DNA of 10,635 bases from Rhodospirillaceae bacterium (GTDB taxonomy: Bacteria > Pseudomonadota > Alphaproteobacteria > Dongiales > Dongiaceae): NCBI GenBank assembly GCA_016794075.1, contig JAEUKU010000397.1:1-10635 (forward strand). The letters are read 5' to 3'. This document shows positions 6,823 to 10,635 of the stretch, piece by piece. Position numbers and translations under genes: made by a program. The stretch's first letter is position 1; each line of letters begins with the position of its first letter. Under the pieces are notes generated by a model. The model saw nothing but the letters and a program-made list of their open reading frames with translations, did not search any database and was not told where the DNA came from.

Positions 6823-7808
6823 CCTGGCAACCAGCCTGGCTCGCCGCCGCCCTCGCTGCGACCGAGGCAACAACTCCCGCGGTGCTGGTGACCGTGGCCG
6901 AGGCCAAGGGGTCGACCCCACGCGAGGCCGGCGCGAAGATGCTGGTGCGTGTGGACGATATCGTCGGCTCGATCGGCGGCGGCCAGCTGGAGCTGCTGGC
7001 CATCGATGCGGCGCGGCGGCTGATGGGCGAGCCGGTGGCGCGCCGGATGCTGACCCAGCACGCGCTGGGTCCCGATATCGGGCAATGCTGCGGCGGGGCG
7101 GTGCGGCTGCTGCTGGAACCCTTGTCCGGCGCGGATCGCGGCTGGCTCGAAGCCTGGCGGCGCTGCAGCAATCAAGGCCGGCCGGTGACCCTGACAACCC
7201 ATGAGGACGGGCGGAAGATCTGGACCGCCGAACTTCCCATCCGCAAGGCCAGCAGGGTCGAGGATCAAGAGGGCGGCTGGCGGGTCATCGAGATGGTGCG
7301 CCGCTCCGCCCGGCCGGTCTGGCTCTATGGCGCCGGCCATGTCGGACGGGCGCTGGCGACCGTGCTGGCAGAGCTCGATTTCGACCTGACCTGGCTGGAC
7401 AGCCGGCCGCAGGGCTTTCCCGCCGCGATTCCGGCCGGACTGCGCACGGTGGTCGAGCCGCGCCTGGCCGAGACCGTGGCAGATGCACCGCCGGCCTGCC
7501 TCTATCTGGTGATGACGCACAGCCACCAGCTCGACCTGGAGCTCTGCGACCGGGTGCTGAAGCGAGGCGATGCCGCGTTCCTCGGCCTCATCGGCAGCGC
7601 CACCAAAAAGGCGCGATTCGTGAGCGGCCTGAAGGCGCTGGGTCATGGTCCCCTGGCGCTGGAGCGGCTGGTCTGCCCGATCGGCCTTGCCCAGATTCCG
7701 GGCAAGCAGCCCATGGCGATCGCGGTTTCCGCGGCCGCCCAGCTGCTCACCCTGTCGCAGGCGGCCGGCGGCGCGGGGGAAATCGGCGCAATGCGCGGCG
7801 CGGGGTGA
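6819..7808 (+). CDS. xdhC: XdhC, molybdenum cofactor sulfuration/insertion chaperone for xanthine dehydrogenase
   Basis: A 329-residue XdhC/CoxI-family protein. In Rhodobacter capsulatus XdhC binds Moco, helps its sulfuration and hands it to XdhB; it is not part of the finished enzyme. The N-terminal XdhC/CoxI domain (about 1-110) has the conserved GSTPREAGAKMLV, IGGGQLE and the Cys-Cys-Gly-Gly motif at residues 90-93 (GPDIGQCCGG), a likely Moco ligand site. A Rossmann-like C-terminal domain starts at about residue 165 (VWLYGAGHVGRAL) and includes MTHSHQLDLELC and GLIGSATKKARF. The start overlaps the xdhB stop by 4 nt (ATGA at 6819-6822), indicating translational coupling. It follows xdhB as in most alphaproteobacterial xdhABC sets. 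Confidence 0.95.
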   Translation: MTWQPAWLAAALAATEATTPAVLVTVAEAKGSTPREAGAKMLVRVDDIVGSIGGGQLELLAIDAARRLMGEPVARRMLTQHALGPDIGQCCGGAVRLLLEPLSGADRGWLEAWRRCSNQGRPVTLTTHEDGRKIWTAELPIRKASRVEDQEGGWRVIEMVRRSARPVWLYGAGHVGRALATVLAELDFDLTWLDSRPQGFPAAIPAGLRTVVEPRLAETVADAPPACLYLVMTHSHQLDLELCDRVLKRGDAAFLGLIGSATKKARFVSGLKALGHGPLALERLVCPIGLAQIPGKQPMAIAVSAAAQLLTLSQAAGGAGEIGAMRGAG

Positions 7809-7855
7809 CTTGAGCAGCGGTGCCCGCTAAAACTGCAGCATAAGCAGAGGGGGTC
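7809..7855 (+). other. 47-nt gap between xdhC and the ABC transporter genes, with a small hairpin
   Basis: This is the longest gap inside the operon. It holds a 5-bp stem (AGCGG 7816-7820, CCGCT 7824-7828, TGC loop) followed by AAAA rather than a T-run, so it is not a standard terminator. It ends in AGAGGGGG at 7846-7853, a strong ribosome binding site for the ATPase gene. A weak internal promoter or RNA processing site cannot be excluded, but read-through from xdhC is the simplest view. Confidence 0.4.
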
Positions 7856-9448
7856 ATGACGGGGCAGGCGGATTCGAGCACGGGGACGGAATCGAACGAC
7901 GGGGCGGGCGGCGCCACGCCGTTGCTGCAGCTGACCGGCATCGTCAAGCAGTTCCCCGGCTGCCTGGCCAACGACCATGTCGACCTCGCCATCCAGCCGG
8001 GCGAGATCCATGCGCTGCTGGGCGAGAACGGCGCCGGCAAAAGCACGCTGGTCAAGATCATCTACGGCGTGCTGAAGCCGGATGAGGGCGAAATCCGCTG
8101 GCAGGGCCAGCCGATCGCGGTGCAGAGCCCGAATCATGCCCGGCGCCTCGGGATCGGCATGGTGTTCCAGCATTTCTCGCTGTTCGAGGCGCTGACCGTG
8201 GCCGAGAACATCGCGCTGGGCCTGACCGACGCCGCCGACCGCAAGGGGCTGCGGGCGCGCATCGGCGAGATCGGCCGTGCCTATGGCCTGCAACTCGACC
8301 CCGACAAGGCGGTGCACGACCTCTCGGTCGGCGAGCGCCAGCGCATCGAGATCGTGCGCTGCCTGTTGCAGAAGCCGAAGCTGCTGATCATGGACGAGCC
8401 GACTTCGGTGCTGACGCCCCAGGAGGTCGAGAGGCTGTTCGAGACCCTGCGCCGTCTGGCGCGGGAGGGCTGTGCCATTCTCTATATCAGCCACAAGCTG
8501 GAAGAGATCCGCGCCTTGTGCGAACGGGCCACCATCATGCGCCTCGGCAAAGTGGTGGCCCATTGCGACCCGCGACAGGAGACCGCACGCCGGCTGGCGG
8601 AGCTCATGATCGGCACCGAGTTGAAGGCGGCCAGCCATCACGGCCGCGGCGGCAGGGACGGCGCGCCGCGCCTTGCGGTGAGGGAGCTGAGCCTGAAATC
8701 GGAGCAACAATTCGGCACCGACCTCAAGGGCGTCAGCTTCACGGTCAAGGGCGGCGAGATCCTCGGCATTGGCGGCATCGCCGGCAACGGCCAAAGCGAA
8801 TTGATGGCGGCCTTGTCGGGCGAGATGCTGGCGCAGTCGTCGGATGCGGTGGTGATCGACAACGTCCCGGCGGGCCGGCTGGGCCCGCGCGCGCGGCGCG
8901 CACTCGGCGGCTGCTTCGTGCCGGAGGAGCGCAACGGCCACGGCGCGGTGCGCGACATGTCGTTGTCCGAGAACGCCTTCCTGTCCGGCTATGTGCGCCA
9001 GGCCCTGGCGTGGCGCGGCCTGATCGACGCCGGCCGTAGCGCCCGCTTCGCCGAGGACGTGATCAAGAGCTTCGACGTGCGCACCACCGGGTCGGGCGCC
9101 GAGGCGCGGTCGCTGTCCGGCGGCAACCTGCAGAAATTCATCGTCGGCCGCGAGGTGAAGCAGGGGCCGAGCGTGCTCGTCGTCTCGCAGCCGACCTGGG
9201 GCGTCGATGCGGGCGCCGCCGCGGCCATTCATCAGGCGCTGATCGACCTTGCCGATGGCGGCGCGGCAGTGGTGGTCATCTCGCAGGACCTCGACGAGAT
9301 CTTCGTGCTGTGCGACCGCATCGCCGTCATCGCCGAGGGCCGGTTGTCGCAGACGATCCCGGTGGCCGAGGCGAGCGTCGAGCAGATCGGCCAATGGATG
9401 GGCGGCACCCATCTGCGCGACGTGGGGGCATCACATGCTTCGGCTTGA
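7856..9448 (+). CDS. ABC transporter ATP-binding subunit with two nucleotide-binding domains, BMP/nucleoside type
   Basis: A 530-residue fused double ATPase of the sugar/nucleoside importer class (like B. subtilis NupO/YufO or RbsA), energising uptake through the two downstream permeases. NBD1 is complete: Walker A GENGAGKS (56-63), Q-loop Gln105, signature LSVGE (156-160), Walker B LLIMDE with Glu181, and H-loop His213. NBD2 has GIAGNGQS (307-314) with no Walker A Lys, signature LSGGN (420-424), Ser444-Gln445 where Walker B Asp-Glu should be, and Gln477 in place of the H-loop His. ATP hydrolysis thus probably rests on NBD1's residues. The first 22 residues are a Gly/Ser-rich leader. ATG at 7856 has AGAGGGGG in front. 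The end overlaps the next gene by 14 nt. Purine or nucleoside cargo is inferred from the family and the xdh neighbours. Confidence 0.93.
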   Translation: MTGQADSSTGTESNDGAGGATPLLQLTGIVKQFPGCLANDHVDLAIQPGEIHALLGENGAGKSTLVKIIYGVLKPDEGEIRWQGQPIAVQSPNHARRLGIGMVFQHFSLFEALTVAENIALGLTDAADRKGLRARIGEIGRAYGLQLDPDKAVHDLSVGERQRIEIVRCLLQKPKLLIMDEPTSVLTPQEVERLFETLRRLAREGCAILYISHKLEEIRALCERATIMRLGKVVAHCDPRQETARRLAELMIGTELKAASHHGRGGRDGAPRLAVRELSLKSEQQFGTDLKGVSFTVKGGEILGIGGIAGNGQSELMAALSGEMLAQSSDAVVIDNVPAGRLGPRARRALGGCFVPEERNGHGAVRDMSLSENAFLSGYVRQALAWRGLIDAGRSARFAEDVIKSFDVRTTGSGAEARSLSGGNLQKFIVGREVKQGPSVLVVSQPTWGVDAGAAAAIHQALIDLADGGAAVVVISQDLDEIFVLCDRIAVIAEGRLSQTIPVAEASVEQIGQWMGGTHLRDVGASHASA

Positions 9449-10511
9449 GCCGCGCGGCGCGCATTCCAGGTGGTGGACCTACGCTTCGCCTGTGCTGGCG
9501 ATGGCGCTGACGGTGGTCACCTCCGCGATCATCTTCTCGATCCTGGGCAAGGACCCGCTGGAATCGCTCTATGTCTTCCTGGTGGCGCCGCTGGTCAGTT
9601 CCAGCGGCCTGCCGGAGCTGTTCGTGAAGGCGGCACCCTTGATCCTGATCGGCGTCGGCCTGTCGCTCGGCTTCCGTGCGAATGTCTGGAACATCGGCGC
9701 CGAGGGTCAGTATACGCTGGGTGCGGTCTTCGCCGGCGGCCTGGCGCTGGCCTATCCCGACGCGCCGGCGCTCCTGCTGATTCCGGCGATGATCGTGCTG
9801 GGCTGCGTCGGCGGCATGGTGTGGGCGGCCATCCCCGCCTATCTGCGCACGCATTGGAACGCCAACGAGATCCTGACCAGCCTGATGCTGACCTATGTGG
9901 CGCAGCTGCTGCTGATCTATCTGGTGACCGGGCCGTGGCGCGATCCCGAGGGCTACGGCTTTCCGCAGACGGCGCTGTTCTCCATGAACGCCACTGCGCC
10001 GATCCTCGTGGACGGCACCCGGGTGCATCTCGGCGTCCTGGTCGCGCTGCTGGCCGGCATTCTCGGCTGGGTCGTCCTCACCCGCTCGGTGATCGGCTTC
10101 CAACTGCGGGTGCTGGGCCAGGCGCCACGCGCCGCGCGCTTCGCCGGCTTCAGCCAGAACCGCCTGATCTGGCTGTCGCTGCTCACGGGCGGCGGACTTG
10201 CGGGCGTCGCCGGGATGTTCGAGGTCGCCGGCCCGGTCGGCCAGCTGACGCCGCAGATCTCCCCGGGCTACGGCTTCACCGCCATCATCGTCGCCTTTCT
10301 CGGTCGCCTGCACCCGATCGGCGTGATCTTCGGCGGCCTCATCCTGGCGCTCTCCTATCTCGGCGGCGAGACGGCGCAGATCGATCTCGGCATGCCCAAT
10401 GCCGTCACCGGCATCTTCCAGGGCGTGCTGCTGTTCTTCCTGCTCGCCTGCGATGTGCTGATCCTCTACCGGCTGCGCGGACCCCGCGCCCGCGCGGCGG
10501 GAGGGGCATGA
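9435..10511 (+). CDS. ABC transporter permease, BMP/nucleoside type (NupP/YufP-like)
   Basis: A 358-residue inner-membrane permease of the BPD_transp_2 family. About eight to ten hydrophobic segments are visible, for example near residues 16-36, 66-82, 92-110, 113-133, 147-166, 197-216, 245-262, 294-312 and 325-346. The loop FRANVWNIGAEGQ (80-91) is typical of permeases paired with BMP-type binding proteins. ATG at 9435 was chosen because GGGGG (9424-9428) lies 6 nt upstream and the protein then begins just before the first membrane helix; longer in-frame versions run back inside the ATPase gene. It overlaps the ATPase gene by 14 nt and abuts the next permease at TGATG. With its partner it should form a heterodimeric channel. 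The exact substrate is not readable from the sequence. Confidence 0.93.
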   Translation: MLRLEPRGAHSRWWTYASPVLAMALTVVTSAIIFSILGKDPLESLYVFLVAPLVSSSGLPELFVKAAPLILIGVGLSLGFRANVWNIGAEGQYTLGAVFAGGLALAYPDAPALLLIPAMIVLGCVGGMVWAAIPAYLRTHWNANEILTSLMLTYVAQLLLIYLVTGPWRDPEGYGFPQTALFSMNATAPILVDGTRVHLGVLVALLAGILGWVVLTRSVIGFQLRVLGQAPRAARFAGFSQNRLIWLSLLTGGGLAGVAGMFEVAGPVGQLTPQISPGYGFTAIIVAFLGRLHPIGVIFGGLILALSYLGGETAQIDLGMPNAVTGIFQGVLLFFLLACDVLILYRLRGPRARAAGGA

Positions 10512-10635
10512 TGGAAGTGCTGATCGTCAGCTTCATCCTCAGTGTGATGACCGCCTCGACACCGCTCTTGCTGGCGGCGACCGGCGAGCTCGTTATCGAG
10601 AAGGCCGGCGTGCTCAATCTCGGTGTCGAGGGCAT
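10511..10635 (+). CDS. Second ABC transporter permease, NupQ/YufQ-like (3' truncated by window)
   Basis: Only the first 41 codons are in the window. They encode a hydrophobic helix (EVLIVSFILSVMTASTPLLLA) and then GELVIEKAGVLNLGVEG, the N-terminal signature of the second permease of BMP-type nucleoside importers. It mirrors the NVWNIGAEGQ motif of the first permease. Two ATGs in a row (10508, 10511) are in frame. The second is preferred because GGGAGGGG (10499-10506) is better spaced to it, which makes a 1-nt TGATG overlap with the previous stop. A full-length protein of roughly 300 residues would be expected beyond the edge. Confidence 0.88.
   Translation, partial: MEVLIVSFILSVMTASTPLLLAATGELVIEKAGVLNLGVEG

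Noticed and set aside
4450..7197. Very long antisense open frame opposite xdhB and xdhC
   Set aside because: It mirrors the codon periodicity of GC-rich genes on the other strand, its translation is Arg/Ala/His-rich with no recognisable domain, and the plus strand codes well-conserved enzymes throughout.
9174..9200. Loss of the NBD2 Walker B acidic residues as a sign of a pseudogene
   Set aside because: The frame is intact, the other NBD is complete, the LSGGN signature is kept and the neighbours are translationally coupled, so a functional asymmetric ATPase is more likely than decay.
7643..9412. Antisense open frame opposite the ABC ATPase gene
   Set aside because: No domain motifs; the plus strand encodes intact ABC signatures across the same span.

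Overview
The window is GC-rich chromosomal DNA of a proteobacterium. The base composition, the gene order (5-hydroxyisourate hydrolase, split XdhA/XdhB/XdhC, then a BMP-type nucleoside ABC transporter) and the protein styles fit an alphaproteobacterium, perhaps Rhodospirillales-like. That placement is inference; no marker gene fixes the genus. No transposase, integrase, tRNA, rRNA or CRISPR array is visible, and both window ends fall inside genes.

Left part (1-2321): the 3' end of a GcvA-like LysR regulator; a lipoprotein with three YcgJ/Fels-1-like Cys-x6-Cys repeats and a Pro/Ala/Glu-rich tail; and, on the minus strand, a small GNAT acetyltransferase. The lipoprotein and GNAT genes converge with directly abutting stop codons (TAG|CTA). 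None of the three has an obvious link to purines.

Middle (2322-2649): a 328-bp intergenic region between the divergent GNAT and uraH genes. It must carry the control signals for both sides. It holds a lower-GC patch and two inverted repeats, the second close to the uraH ribosome binding site.

Right part (2650-10635): seven plus-strand genes that read as one purine-use operon: uraH, xdhA, xdhB, xdhC, a double-ATPase ABC subunit and two permeases, the last cut by the window end. Neighbours overlap by 1-14 nt or lie 2-47 nt apart, so translational coupling is likely. The inferred logic is import of a purine or nucleoside by the ABC system, oxidation of hypoxanthine/xanthine to urate by XdhAB (active site matured by XdhC), and hydrolysis of 5-hydroxyisourate by UraH. 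The urate-oxidising enzyme that must act between XDH and UraH, and the periplasmic binding protein of the transporter, are not in the window.

I see no clearly new system. The items most worth a second look are the triple-repeat lipoprotein, the ABC subunit whose second nucleotide-binding domain has lost its canonical Walker A, Walker B and H-loop residues, the structured uraH leader, and the missing urate oxidase step.
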